A stretch of 64,000 bases of DNA from Pseudophaeobacter sp965641885 (GTDB lineage Bacteria; Pseudomonadota; Alphaproteobacteria; Rhodobacterales; Rhodobacteraceae), in the NCBI GenBank assembly GCA_965641885.1, contig OZ282574.1, positions 3,410,001 through 3,474,000 on the forward strand, written 5' to 3'. Position 1 is the first letter of the stretch. Each line of letters begins with the position of its first letter. Shown piece by piece: positions 1 through 7,642 of this stretch. The translations under genes and the position numbers were made by a program. Below the pieces are notes generated by a model that saw nothing but the letters and a program-made list of their open reading frames with translations, was not told the DNA's origin and did not search any database.

Positions 1-500
1 TCGGCCTGCTCGCCAATCGCAAGCTCACTGTCAGTCTCGCCAGTCGGCAGGCTGGGTCCCGCCCCGGTCGTCGCCGTGTCACCAGAGATTTCTTCCCGGC
101 CCAGGGTGGTCGTCTCGCCAAGCGCGGCAATGTCGCCACCTTCAAGCTCCACCAGGCGGAATTCGAGATCCCCAATGCGATTGGTCCCGTCCGCCACGAT
201 GCGGTTAACGCGGTATTCCAGCTGTTCCGTCTGTGCCGTCAGCCCCTGCAGTCCAGCCTCGATGGCCGCAACCCGGTCCAGAACGGATCCCTGCGCCGGC
301 ACACCGGAATTGGCACCGCCTGTGGTCGAGAGCTCACGCTTCAGACGCTGAATATCCACATGCAGCACCGTCAACTCCTGACGAATATCCGCCAGGGTCT
401 GTTGGTCCTGTGCCGCCAGCGGCTGCGCAAAGGCCAGCGGCAAAACCAGAGACAAAACCAGGGTAGCGGTGAGAAGTGTGGCGCGGAACAGTTGCATCAT
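1..500 (-). CDS. cpoB: Tol-Pal accessory protein CpoB/YbgF, N-terminal part (runs off the window)
   Basis: The reading frame opens at a double ATG one base after the pal stop and stays open to the window edge, giving about 166 residues without a stop. The N-terminus has a Sec signal peptide (hydrophobic stretch at residues 7-27, cut near AFAQP or LAAQ). It is followed by a coiled-coil-like region (IRQELTVLHVDIQRLKREL) and a second helical stretch with a Thr/Gly-rich linker. That matches the trimerising N-terminal half of CpoB; the TPR half lies outside the window. CpoB is periplasmic and links Tol energy to peptidoglycan synthesis during cell constriction. Family assignment rests on position directly after pal plus the coiled coil; the TPR domain is not visible here. 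Confidence 0.85.
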   Translation of the reverse strand, partial: MMQLFRATLLTATLVLSLVLPLAFAQPLAAQDQQTLADIRQELTVLHVDIQRLKRELSTTGGANSGVPAQGSVLDRVAAIEAGLQGLTAQTEQLEYRVNRIVADGTNRIGDLEFRLVELEGGDIAALGETTTLGREEISGDTATTGAGPSLPTGETDSELAIGEQA

Positions 501-501
501 T

Positions 502-1002
502 TCACCCCGTCAATCCACCCGCCAGCACGGTGACCGCGCGACGGTTCTTGGCGTAGCAGCTCTCGGCGGAACAGATCTCAAGCGGGCGTTCTTTGCCAAA
601 GCTCACCACCTGGATGCGCGAGCCGGCAATGCCCTGTGAAATCAGGAATTCGCGGGCGGAATTGGCACGGCGCGCGCCGAGGGCGAGGTTATACTCGCGG
701 GTGCCCTGCTCATCCGCATGGCCCTGAATGGTGACAACATAGTCAGGATTTGTGGTCAACCATGCCGCCTGCTTTTGCAAAATGGCCTCGGCGCCGGGGT
801 TCAGGGTTGACTGGTCAACAAGAAAGAGAACCCGGTCCCCAATGGTCTGCTGAAAATAGGCCGGGCTGGCCGCGTCCAGATCAGAGCCCCCCAGTCCTGC
901 GCCGCCTGTATTGCCTGCTCCGGTATCATCCCAGGACGTATTGCTGCACGCCGCAAGCCCCAAGACCGCAACCAGCATAAATGCCTTCTTAAAACCGCTC
1001 AT
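502..1002 (-). CDS. pal: Peptidoglycan-associated lipoprotein Pal
   Basis: The product is 166 aa. A lipoprotein signal ends in the lipobox LAAC with the lipidated Cys at residue 19. The rest is an OmpA-like peptidoglycan-binding domain, with the typical GHADEQGTREYN stretch near residues 95-107 and the following ALGARRANSAREFL helix. Pal anchors the outer membrane to peptidoglycan and is the outer-membrane partner of TolB and TolA. It lies 115 bases after tolB and one base before cpoB, as in the standard tol-pal order. Length and motifs are normal for the alphaproteobacterial family. Confidence 0.97.
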   Translation of the reverse strand: MSGFKKAFMLVAVLGLAACSNTSWDDTGAGNTGGAGLGGSDLDAASPAYFQQTIGDRVLFLVDQSTLNPGAEAILQKQAAWLTTNPDYVVTIQGHADEQGTREYNLALGARRANSAREFLISQGIAGSRIQVVSFGKERPLEICSAESCYAKNRRAVTVLAGGLTG

Positions 1003-1117
1003 GACTATACCTATTCCTTTGCGTTTCTTGGCGCCAACTTATCACAGCCACAGGGCCTGTTCCATGCAGGTGTTTGCTACCTTGCGTTTTGGCGCCGGAT
1101 CATCCTGTGACGTTCTT

Positions 1118-2452
1118 CTATTGCAGCAATGGCGACCAGGCCGGATCCGAAGCCCCATCCGGCGTGCGCACGGGTTTCAGATTTCGCCCCAGGATATCCA
1201 CCGAATAAAGCAGTGCACGCCCATTTGCGCCCTGTGTTTCGCGGGTGAACATAATGACACGGCCATTCGGCGACCAACTGGGGCCTTCGTCCAGAAATGA
1301 GGCGGTCAGCAAACGTTCCTCGCTGCCATCCAGACGCATGACGCCAATGTGGAACCGCCCCTTGCTCTGCTTGGTAAAGGCAACCAGATCACCACGGGGC
1401 GACCAGACCGGCGTGCCATAACGCCCCTTGCCAAAGCTGATCCGCCGGGCCTCACCGCCGCTTGCCGCCATCACATAGAGCTGCGGCGTGCCGGAGCGGT
1501 CGCTCTCAAACACGATCTGGCTGCCATCTGGTGAATAAGAGGGCGCCGTCTCAATGGAAGGCGCGCTGGTCAGGCGGCTGCGGCTGCCGGTGGCAATGTC
1601 CATAGTATATAGATCAGTATTGCCGCCCTCGGCCTGCGAATAGACCACCGTGTTGCCATCGGGCGCAAAGCGGGGCGCAAAGCTCATGATGCCGTTGTCA
1701 GCCGACAGGATCCGGCGCTGCACCTTGCCCACATCCAGCACATGGATCTGCGGAAAGCCGCTTTCATAGCTGGTATAAAGCACCCGATCACCGGTGGGGG
1801 AGAAACGCGGCGCCAGCACCAGGGCGGCACTGTTGGTCAGATACTGCACCCCGGCACCATCATAGTCCATGATCGCCAGCCGCTTACGGCGGTCGTTCTT
1901 GGGGCCGGTCTCTGACACAAACACCACCCGACTGTCAAAATAGCCGCTTTCGCCGGTGATCCGGCTATAAATCGCATCCGCCACCTTATGCGCCATGCGG
2001 CGCCAGCCATCCGTGGTGCCGGTGAACTGCAACCCGGCGCCCAGTTCCTTGTCGGCAAAAATGTCATAGCCGCGAAACCCCACGGTGAGCTGTTTGCCAT
2101 TGACAGAGACAGCTCCGGTGATCAGCGCCTGCGCATTCACCGCTTTCCAGTCGGCAAATTTCACCGGCGCATTAAAATCACTGACGCTGGAGATATGCGC
2201 CGTGGCTGGCACCTCGCGAAACAGCCCGGTGCCACTGAGATCAGCCGCGATGACACGGGTGATCTCTGCCGCCAGCTCTGCCGCCGAGGGGGTTTCGGCA
2301 ATGAAGGTCGGCACCGCATAGGGCAAGGGCTCGATCACCCCGTCAGTGATCTCGATCCGCAAAGGGCCGGTCTGCGCCTGCGCCGGGATTGCCGATGCCA
2401 GCGGAACCGTGAGAAGAAGGCTTACCACAAGGGCTGTCAGTTTGCGCCTCAT
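1118..2452 (-). CDS. tolB: Tol-Pal system beta-propeller protein TolB
   Basis: The product is 444 aa and periplasmic. A signal peptide covers residues 1-26 (ends AQA). An N-terminal TolB domain follows (residues about 30-165). A C-terminal six-bladed propeller is built of WD40-like PD40 repeats, recognisable as repeated blocks such as APRFSPTGDRVLY, APSYSPDGSQIVF, TPVWSPRGDLVAF and GPSWSPNGRVIMF. TolB binds Pal in the periplasm and is released by TolA. It sits between tolA (130-base gap) and pal. Length and repeat number are normal for the family. Confidence 0.98.
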   Translation of the reverse strand: MRRKLTALVVSLLLTVPLASAIPAQAQTGPLRIEITDGVIEPLPYAVPTFIAETPSAAELAAEITRVIAADLSGTGLFREVPATAHISSVSDFNAPVKFADWKAVNAQALITGAVSVNGKQLTVGFRGYDIFADKELGAGLQFTGTTDGWRRMAHKVADAIYSRITGESGYFDSRVVFVSETGPKNDRRKRLAIMDYDGAGVQYLTNSAALVLAPRFSPTGDRVLYTSYESGFPQIHVLDVGKVQRRILSADNGIMSFAPRFAPDGNTVVYSQAEGGNTDLYTMDIATGSRSRLTSAPSIETAPSYSPDGSQIVFESDRSGTPQLYVMAASGGEARRISFGKGRYGTPVWSPRGDLVAFTKQSKGRFHIGVMRLDGSEERLLTASFLDEGPSWSPNGRVIMFTRETQGANGRALLYSVDILGRNLKPVRTPDGASDPAWSPLLQ

Positions 2453-2582
2453 TTGCGTCGCGTCCTTTCAGGATTGAATGTTATTTCAGTATCAGGCTTT
2501 TGCATAACGGATGCAGGGGAAAAATGCCCCCTGCCCCTCTCATAGCCGAGCCTGTGCTGCTGCGAAGTCAATTTTTGGTGTC

Positions 2583-3809
2583 TCATTTGATCCGCATCTT
2601 TTCCGGGTTAAAAGTCATCACAATGTCGCGCCAGTGGTCAAATTTCTCTGCCGGCAGCTGAAAGCCCCTGGCCCCACACCGAATGATGGCACGCCGCGCC
2701 GCCTCATAGGCCTGTTGTGCCGCACCGGACGACCCGCCGCTGCTGGACACCAGCCGGATCGTTCCGGCTTTTGGACGGCCATCGCGCTCCAGTGAGACGG
2801 CAACTTCGACCGTGGTTTTGAGCGCGTCTGAGGAGAGCGACCCCACATTCCAGCATTTCGAAACAGAGACCCGCAATGCGTCCCGCTCGCCATTGGTCAG
2901 CGGCGGGCCTGCGGGCTCTGGAGCCACCACCTCTCCGCCTCCGGCAATGGCAGCCGCTAGGGCGTCTTCGATGGCAGAGGCACGCGGCGCCTCCGCCGCC
3001 TCTGGAGAAGCTGCGGGCGGCTGCGGGCTGTCGGCGGTTTCAACCGGCGCGGGGCGCTGGGGCCGTGTCTTTGGCCGCACCGAGCGTGTTGGCGCCGTGA
3101 CAGGTGGCGTTGTCTCAGGTGGCGCCGTGACAGCTGGCGTTGTCTCAGGTGGCGTTATGTCCGCAGGCGAAGGGTCCGCCCTGTCGCTTTCATTGGCCTC
3201 GGTCACAATACGGTCGCTGGCCTCCTCGGGGGCTGTCGCCTCCTGCTCTGGCTCATTGCTCAAAGCGCCCTGATCCGCCGTCACCTCAGGCTGGACCAGA
3301 TCATCAATCGCCACCTCCTGCTCGGGGGCCTCAACAGGCACAGGCGCCACGCGGTCGGCAGGACGCAGCTGCGCCGGCACCGGCAAGGCAGGGACGACAG
3401 CGGGTGCGTCGGGCGTGGCGGGCAGCTGGGCCGGGGGCGGTAATGTGACAGTCACCTGTGGTTCCGGCTCGGGTTCCGGCTCGGACACAGCCGTATCTTC
3501 TGCCGCAGGCGGCAGCACCGCGACCGGAGGCGTTACTTCGGGGCGCAATTCTGGCTTTACGTCCGGGCGATTTGGCAGCTCTGGCGGCACCTCTGCGCTC
3601 AAAGGCGGGATCAGGCTACCGGGCGTCTGGGCCAGCTGCGGCGCCTGGATCTGCTGGCTGAGCTTCGCAAAATCCTGCGCTGAGATCACCGCAACCTCCT
3701 GTACCTGCAGCGGCAGGGGCTCAGAGGAGAACCAGCCGCCAAAAGCGGCCCAGCCCACCAACAGGCCGTGTCCAGCAAGAGAGATTTTGGTTCCGGTTTG
3801 CACGCCCAT
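2583..3809 (-). CDS. tolA: TolA-like inner-membrane/periplasm-spanning energy transducer
   Basis: The product is 408 aa. One N-terminal membrane segment (residues about 9-26) is followed by a long Pro/Glu/Ala/Thr-rich linker (about 60-275), unlike the Ala/Lys helix of E. coli TolA. A C-terminal TonB/TolA-like domain (about 305-405) contains SVSKCWNVGSLS and the usual second cysteine near IIRCGARGF. It should couple the TolQR proton motor to TolB and Pal. It starts 20 bases after tolR. The linker contains a 10-residue repeat (PETTPAVTAP, PETTPPVTAP) from a near-perfect 30-bp tandem DNA repeat, and a Glu-Pro run. Both are prone to length change. Identity is secured by operon context. Confidence 0.92.
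   Translation of the reverse strand: MGVQTGTKISLAGHGLLVGWAAFGGWFSSEPLPLQVQEVAVISAQDFAKLSQQIQAPQLAQTPGSLIPPLSAEVPPELPNRPDVKPELRPEVTPPVAVLPPAAEDTAVSEPEPEPEPQVTVTLPPPAQLPATPDAPAVVPALPVPAQLRPADRVAPVPVEAPEQEVAIDDLVQPEVTADQGALSNEPEQEATAPEEASDRIVTEANESDRADPSPADITPPETTPAVTAPPETTPPVTAPTRSVRPKTRPQRPAPVETADSPQPPAASPEAAEAPRASAIEDALAAAIAGGGEVVAPEPAGPPLTNGERDALRVSVSKCWNVGSLSSDALKTTVEVAVSLERDGRPKAGTIRLVSSSGGSSGAAQQAYEAARRAIIRCGARGFQLPAEKFDHWRDIVMTFNPEKMRIK
3091..3150 (-). repeat. 30-bp tandem repeat, two units, inside tolA
   Basis: Two adjacent 30-bp units (3091-3120 and 3121-3150) differ at one base, and a partial third unit follows. In frame they encode the ten-residue unit PETTP(A/P)VTAP in the Pro-rich periplasmic linker of TolA. 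Because 30 is a multiple of 3, gain or loss of units would only change linker length. Confidence 0.9.
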
Positions 3810-3829
3810 GTGAACGCCAGCGCCCCCGC

Positions 3830-4327
3830 CTATTGATCCGCGCCGCTGGTCGCGGCGGCATCTCGGCCGTTCAGATCAGGCCCCGCCACATCCGTGACCA
3901 GCCCAACATTGGCAAAGCCGCCTGCACTCAGCGCCCCCATGACCTGCATCACCTCGCGATAGGAAATTGCACCATCAGCGCGCAGATAGACCCGGTCCGA
4001 CTTCCGCTCTGCCGCGATGGCGCGCAGCTTGCCAACCAGCTCGTTTCGCGCCACCGGCGTTGTCTGGATCTGGATCTCGCCGCCAACAATCATGGTCACG
4101 GTCAGCGGTTCTTCCTGCTCTCCGGGCAGCGCACCTGCAGCGGTCTTTGGCAGATCCACCGGCACACCAACGGTCATCAGCGGTGCCGCCACCATAAAGA
4201 TGATCAGCAGAACCAGCATCACATCCACAAAGGGCGTCACGTTGATCTCTGCCATCGGCCTGGCCCGGCCCCGGCGACGCCCGCGACGGCGGCCACCTGA
4301 CGAGGGTTGTTGCACCGCAGCGCCCAT
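3830..4327 (-). CDS. tolR: TolR, biopolymer-transport protein of the ExbD/TolR family
   Basis: The product is 165 aa. A basic, Arg/Gly-rich cytoplasmic N-terminus (residues 1-25) leads into one membrane helix containing the conserved FVDVMLVLLIIF segment; its Asp is the proton-path residue of the family. A periplasmic ExbD fold follows. TolR forms the proton-driven motor with TolQ that energises TolA. Only three bases separate it from the tolQ stop, indicating co-transcription. Length is slightly above the E. coli protein because of the basic N-terminus and a short C-terminal tail. Confidence 0.97.
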   Translation of the reverse strand: MGAAVQQPSSGGRRRGRRRGRARPMAEINVTPFVDVMLVLLIIFMVAAPLMTVGVPVDLPKTAAGALPGEQEEPLTVTMIVGGEIQIQTTPVARNELVGKLRAIAAERKSDRVYLRADGAISYREVMQVMGALSAGGFANVGLVTDVAGPDLNGRDAAATSGADQ

Positions 4328-4330
4328 GGA

Positions 4331-5026
4331 TCAGGAATCCAACTGGCGGCTGAGGATAGTGGCAAACTCGTCCGCAAAGGCCTCATAGCCTCCCAGAATG
4401 CGGTCACTGTCGGCGCTCAGCTTGTTGTAAAAGATCACCGCCGGGATGGCTGCCAGCAGGCCCAGCCCCGTCGCCAACAACGCCTCGGCAATGCCCGGTG
4501 CGACAACGGCCAGATTGGTGCTTTGCTGTTCTGCGATTTCGATAAAGGCGGTCATGATGCCCCAGACAGTGCCAAACAAGCCAACAAAAGGCGCGGTTGA
4601 GCCCACGGTGGCAAGCACCGACAGGCCGCTTTGCAGCGTTTCGCTTTCTTTGGCGATCGCCACATCCATCGAGCGGTCAATGCGCGCCTGCGCGCCGGGG
4701 ATCAAGCCGCCATCGCTGCGATGGCTGCGGCGCCATTCCGCCATCCCAGCGGAAAAAATACGCTCCGAGCTGCCAGAGGGGTCTGACCCCAATTGATCAA
4801 ACAGCCCGTCCAGCGGCTCACCCGACCAAAAGGCCTGATCAAACCGGGCCGCCTGCCGGCGCGCCTGGCGAAAGGTGAGGAGTTTTTGCACAATGATGCT
4901 CCACGACCAGATCGAGGCGGCGGTCAGCATCAGCATCACCAGTTTCACAGTAAAGGTGGCCCGCGCGAAAAGACCCCACATGGAGAAATCAATCTCCTGC
5001 GCCAGCGCCAGAGTTTCTGCTTCCAT
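4331..5026 (-). CDS. tolQ: TolQ, MotA/TolQ/ExbB proton-channel protein
   Basis: The product is 231 aa with three membrane helices (about residues 18-38, 137-160 and 170-195). It shows the family signature around LATVGSTAPFVGLFGTVWGIM and the later ALLATGLGLLAAIPAVIFYN. It forms the stator-like channel with TolR in the inner membrane. It is the first strictly clustered gene of the tolQRAB-pal-cpoB series; ybgC lies upstream with a 168-base gap that may carry the promoter. All features look intact. Confidence 0.98.
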   Translation of the reverse strand: MEAETLALAQEIDFSMWGLFARATFTVKLVMLMLTAASIWSWSIIVQKLLTFRQARRQAARFDQAFWSGEPLDGLFDQLGSDPSGSSERIFSAGMAEWRRSHRSDGGLIPGAQARIDRSMDVAIAKESETLQSGLSVLATVGSTAPFVGLFGTVWGIMTAFIEIAEQQSTNLAVVAPGIAEALLATGLGLLAAIPAVIFYNKLSADSDRILGGYEAFADEFATILSRQLDS

Positions 5027-5194
5027 TTGCCTGCTCTATCTCTGCCGGATCATTCCGGTCATTCTCGTCATTGCCGATGCCCCTCAGGGGTCACCAGACC
5101 TCAGCCTACAGCCGTCTGTCGCGGCTTTCATTGCCCCCAAGGTATCCGAGTTCAAAAGTAAAAGCTAATCAAACAACGGGTCAGAGCGGCAATA

Positions 5195-5581
5195 TTACAG
5201 CAATGCGCGAATCTCTGCCGGAAGCCTGGTTGGCCGCCCGCCATCGGCGGCCACACAAACCGCCGTGACCTTGGCGCGAAACAGCACGGTCTCGCCCCGC
5301 GTGACCACCTGCCCCATGATCAGCCGGGCCGGTGTCACCTTGATCACCTCGGTCGCGACCATGAGCTCATCATCGTATTTTGCCGAGGCAAGATAGTCTG
5401 CCTCAACCCGCTGCACCACCCAGATCACCCCTGCATCGCGCATGGCATTCTGATCATTGCCAAGCCCGCGCACCCAATCGCTGCGGGCGCGCTCGATATA
5501 GCGCAGGTAATTGGCGTGATAGACGATGCCACCCATATCGGTGTCCTCGTAGTACACCCGGACGGGGAAGGTATGAGTCAT
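5195..5581 (-). CDS. ybgC: YbgC-type acyl-CoA thioesterase of the Tol-Pal cluster
   Basis: The product is 128 aa, a single hotdog domain of the 4-hydroxybenzoyl-CoA thioesterase type. The signature YYEDTDMGGIVYHANYLRYIERAR is at residues 9-32, including the catalytic Asp. The start is supported by an AGGAGAG ribosome-binding site just upstream. Known YbgC proteins hydrolyse acyl-CoA thioesters and are encoded next to tolQ across proteobacteria. The gap to tolQ is larger than usual, so separate transcription of tolQ is possible. Confidence 0.95.
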   Translation of the reverse strand: MTHTFPVRVYYEDTDMGGIVYHANYLRYIERARSDWVRGLGNDQNAMRDAGVIWVVQRVEADYLASAKYDDELMVATEVIKVTPARLIMGQVVTRGETVLFRAKVTAVCVAADGGRPTRLPAEIRALL

Positions 5582-5678
5582 TGGCCTGCTCTCCTGCGTT
5601 CTGCCTGCACCCTAGAACTGGCCGAATAGGGCCACAAGCCCTGTCGCCGCGCCTCAACCCGTTCCGTTGCGGCCTCTC

Positions 5679-6230
5679 TCAGAGAGAGCCATCCAGCGGA
5701 TACTGCGCCAGTACATCATAACGCGGCCCCTCAGGCAGCAGGGTGGAGCGGTAGAGATTGAAACTGTCCACCGGGACGTCTTTGACGCCAAAATCCCCAT
5801 GCGCCTGCAGAGCATGGCCGATCTTTGCCAAAGCGCCCGGCTCCAGCCTGCGGGCAAACCGCCGCAGGGTAACATGCGGGCGAAACCGCACGCGGGGCAG
5901 CTCTATCCCGGCCGCCTGCACCCGGGCTCGCACACGGCTGTGCAACTGAGTGAGGGCCGCATTGGGGGCTATGTTGGCACAAAGAACCTTGGGAGACTTA
6001 CCGCCCATCAGGTCAAGCCCCTGAATGGACAGAGAAAGGCCTGGCGCTCTTAGCTCGCACAGCTCTTGGTGCAGGGCGTCCAGTACGGCAGCCGGTTGGT
6101 CGTCGAGAAAGGCCAGCGTGATGTGCAGGTTCTCGGGCGGGACACTGCGTCCTACCGGAATCTCGGCTTGCAGGTCCTCTATCGCGTCCAAAACCGGGTC
6201 GGGCAGCGGCAGCCCCAGGAAGGCGCGCAT
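5679..6230 (-). CDS. thpR: RNA 2',3'-cyclic phosphodiesterase (2H phosphoesterase, ThpR/LigT type)
   Basis: The product is 183 aa from the start used here (MRAFLGLPLP). A longer frame upstream lacks homologous character. Two HxT catalytic motifs, HITLAF and HVTLRRF, lie roughly 85 residues apart, which defines the 2H phosphoesterase family. These enzymes open 2',3'-cyclic phosphates of RNA; the physiological role in bacteria is unclear. The gene starts four bases after the preceding unknown gene on the same strand, so the two are probably co-transcribed. Length is typical. Confidence 0.92.
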   Translation of the reverse strand: MRAFLGLPLPDPVLDAIEDLQAEIPVGRSVPPENLHITLAFLDDQPAAVLDALHQELCELRAPGLSLSIQGLDLMGGKSPKVLCANIAPNAALTQLHSRVRARVQAAGIELPRVRFRPHVTLRRFARRLEPGALAKIGHALQAHGDFGVKDVPVDSFNLYRSTLLPEGPRYDVLAQYPLDGSL

Positions 6231-6234
6231 CAGA

Positions 6235-6888
6235 TCAATCCTGTGGCGCTGCAGGCGCCTGAAGCCGTGCAAAGAGCCGCAGCGCATGGGAGGCATCATT
6301 GGCCGAGGGCGGCATTAAGCGGTCATAGCCGGCCGCGATGATGGCGGCGATCTCGGGGCGCAGGATGGTGGCACCGGTCTCTGGCAACACCGCCAGTGGC
6401 GAGATCTCGGCAAAGGCCTGATCGCTCCAGAGCAGAATGACCTGCACCGCCTGGCTCAACGCCAGTGTTTCGGCAGGCAGATCTGCCATGGTGCCCTGCA
6501 TGCGCAAAAAGACAAAGCTGGCCTGAATAGCTCCCTGATCGTCAAAGCGAAAGGCGCGGTATTGGCTGGCATTCGCCTGCTGAAGCCGCGCCACCAAAGA
6601 CGCAAGATCCGGGATCAGGCGTCCGAGATCTGGCACATCGAGCAACTCGTTCCAGTCGCGAAAGAAAAAGAACATCAGGTTTGAGCCCAGCTCGGGGTCT
6701 GTCTCGGCCATGTGGTGCCCGGCAAGCGTCGCCACGGCCTCAATCGCGCCCTTGACCACCTGCAGGGTTTTCTCCTGCACGCCAAAGACGATTGGTGCAA
6801 TGGGGCGTCCCCAGCGGGCAAACCCGTAGGAGCCATCGCTGCGGGTAAACAGGGCTTGGATTTCTTCCGGTGTCAGGTCCAGGGACAT
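6235..6888 (-). CDS. Conserved-looking protein of unknown function
   Basis: The product is 217 aa from ATG at 6888, which has a GGAG box eight bases upstream. A longer frame back to a TTG at 6969 is possible. I do not recognise a domain. The protein is soluble, without signal peptide or membrane helices. It has an acidic/hydrophobic mix, a FARWGRPIAPIVFGV stretch near residue 20, and a run of four Phe (MFFFFRDWNELL) near residue 74. Neighbouring spacing (four bases before thpR) implies an operon with the 2H phosphoesterase. Coding quality is good in codon use and lack of interruptions, but function cannot be inferred. Confidence 0.8.
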   Translation of the reverse strand: MSLDLTPEEIQALFTRSDGSYGFARWGRPIAPIVFGVQEKTLQVVKGAIEAVATLAGHHMAETDPELGSNLMFFFFRDWNELLDVPDLGRLIPDLASLVARLQQANASQYRAFRFDDQGAIQASFVFLRMQGTMADLPAETLALSQAVQVILLWSDQAFAEISPLAVLPETGATILRPEIAAIIAAGYDRLMPPSANDASHALRLFARLQAPAAPQD

Positions 6889-6990
6889 AAGATCTGCTCC
6901 ATCAAGGCTGAAACGTATTGATCTGGGCTCTATGCCCCGCAGCGCGTCAAACGACAAGGCGAACTGCAAGGATGCGCCAGCTCAGGGGGA

Positions 6991-7067
6991 ACTCCCGCGC
7001 CTGAAAGTGTCCTTGCCTGTGGCCAGGCCCCATTACAGCCTTGGGCCGGGCGCCGCTTGCGCGGCGC
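6991..7067 (-). repeat. Dispersed two-hairpin intergenic element, copy 1
   Basis: Read on the minus strand it begins with a perfect 7-bp hairpin (arms GCGCCGC/GCGGCGC, 7050-7067). Then come CCGGCCCAAG, a spacer holding a second small hairpin (GCCTG/CAGGC), and the end GGCGCGGGAGT. It has the same architecture as copies at 7149, 20263, 46457, 46716, 51003 and 61290. It lies between two minus-strand genes and faces copy 2 hairpin-to-hairpin. Confidence 0.75.
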
Positions 7068-7148
7068 ACAGGCGTGTTTAGCCAAAATTTTACAAGCCCC
7101 AGAAACCTCCGCCCAGGCGGCCCATTGTCACTATATCGCCATCTCCCC

Positions 7149-7222
7149 CGCCGCGCGACAGCGCGGCGCCCGGCCCAACGGGAGAGGGGCATTCTGTGAA
7201 TGCCTCCGAAACGGGCGGGAGC
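7149..7222 (+). repeat. Dispersed two-hairpin intergenic element, copy 2
   Basis: Plus-strand copy: an 8-bp perfect hairpin (CGCCGCGC, loop GACA, GCGCGGCG; 7149-7168), then CCGGCCCAAC and, after a spacer, GGGCGGGAGC at 7213-7222. It occupies most of the space just downstream of the MazG-like gene. Together with copy 1 it forms a divergent pair separated by about 80 bases. Confidence 0.8.
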
Positions 7223-7252
7223 GCTCCCTTGGCGTTTTCAGACCCAACGGCC

Positions 7253-7597
7253 TCAAAGGTAGGAGCCCCATTTGCGCTGCAGTGCCTTTCCAGCATCAAT
7301 CCCCTGCCAGTCGGCAAAGAGCAGGACAAACCCTAGAAGATCCGCAACCTCATCCTCAAGATCCTCACGCGCCCCATCACCGCGCCCCTGACCTGCGTAT
7401 TTCAAATAGGCAGCCGAGACCTCTCCCAGCTCTTCGCTCATTTTCCCCAGATACCAAACCGGATCCCGATCAATTTCAAACCGCGCCGCATAAAGATCAG
7501 ACACCCGGCGCGCGAGCGCAGTCAATTGCGCCAGATCCATCCCTCGCTCTCCCAAGGCCTGCACCTCCGGTGAATCGTCGTCATTCTTCACAGCCAC
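7253..7597 (-). CDS. MazG-like nucleotide pyrophosphohydrolase-family protein
   Basis: The product is 114 aa. The start is GTG at 7597, chosen because a GGGAGGAAA box stands right before it. The core has the all-alpha NTP-pyrophosphatase pattern: EELGEV in the first metal-binding helix (residues about 54-59) and EDLEDEVADLL (about 78-88) in the second. This corresponds to the EExxE and ExxD metal sites of the MazG/HisE superfamily. Members hydrolyse (d)NTPs or PRPP-derived nucleotides; the exact substrate cannot be read from the sequence. It lies upstream of two repeat copies and 45 bases downstream of ruvB on the same strand. Confidence 0.8.
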   Translation of the reverse strand: MAVKNDDDSPEVQALGERGMDLAQLTALARRVSDLYAARFEIDRDPVWYLGKMSEELGEVSAAYLKYAGQGRGDGAREDLEDEVADLLGFVLLFADWQGIDAGKALQRKWGSYL

Positions 7598-7642
7598 ACC
7601 CGTTTCCTCCCGACCTATGAGCTCGTCAAATCAGCAGGCCCT

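Larger units (their letters stand above)
6889..7252. other. Intergenic stretch of 364 bases
   Basis: No gene is supported here. The stretch contains the two opposed repeat copies (6991-7067 and 7149-7222) and a short AT-richer spacer between them (TTTAGCCAAAATTTTACAAG). The small frames present are made of repeat sequence. Confidence 0.7.
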
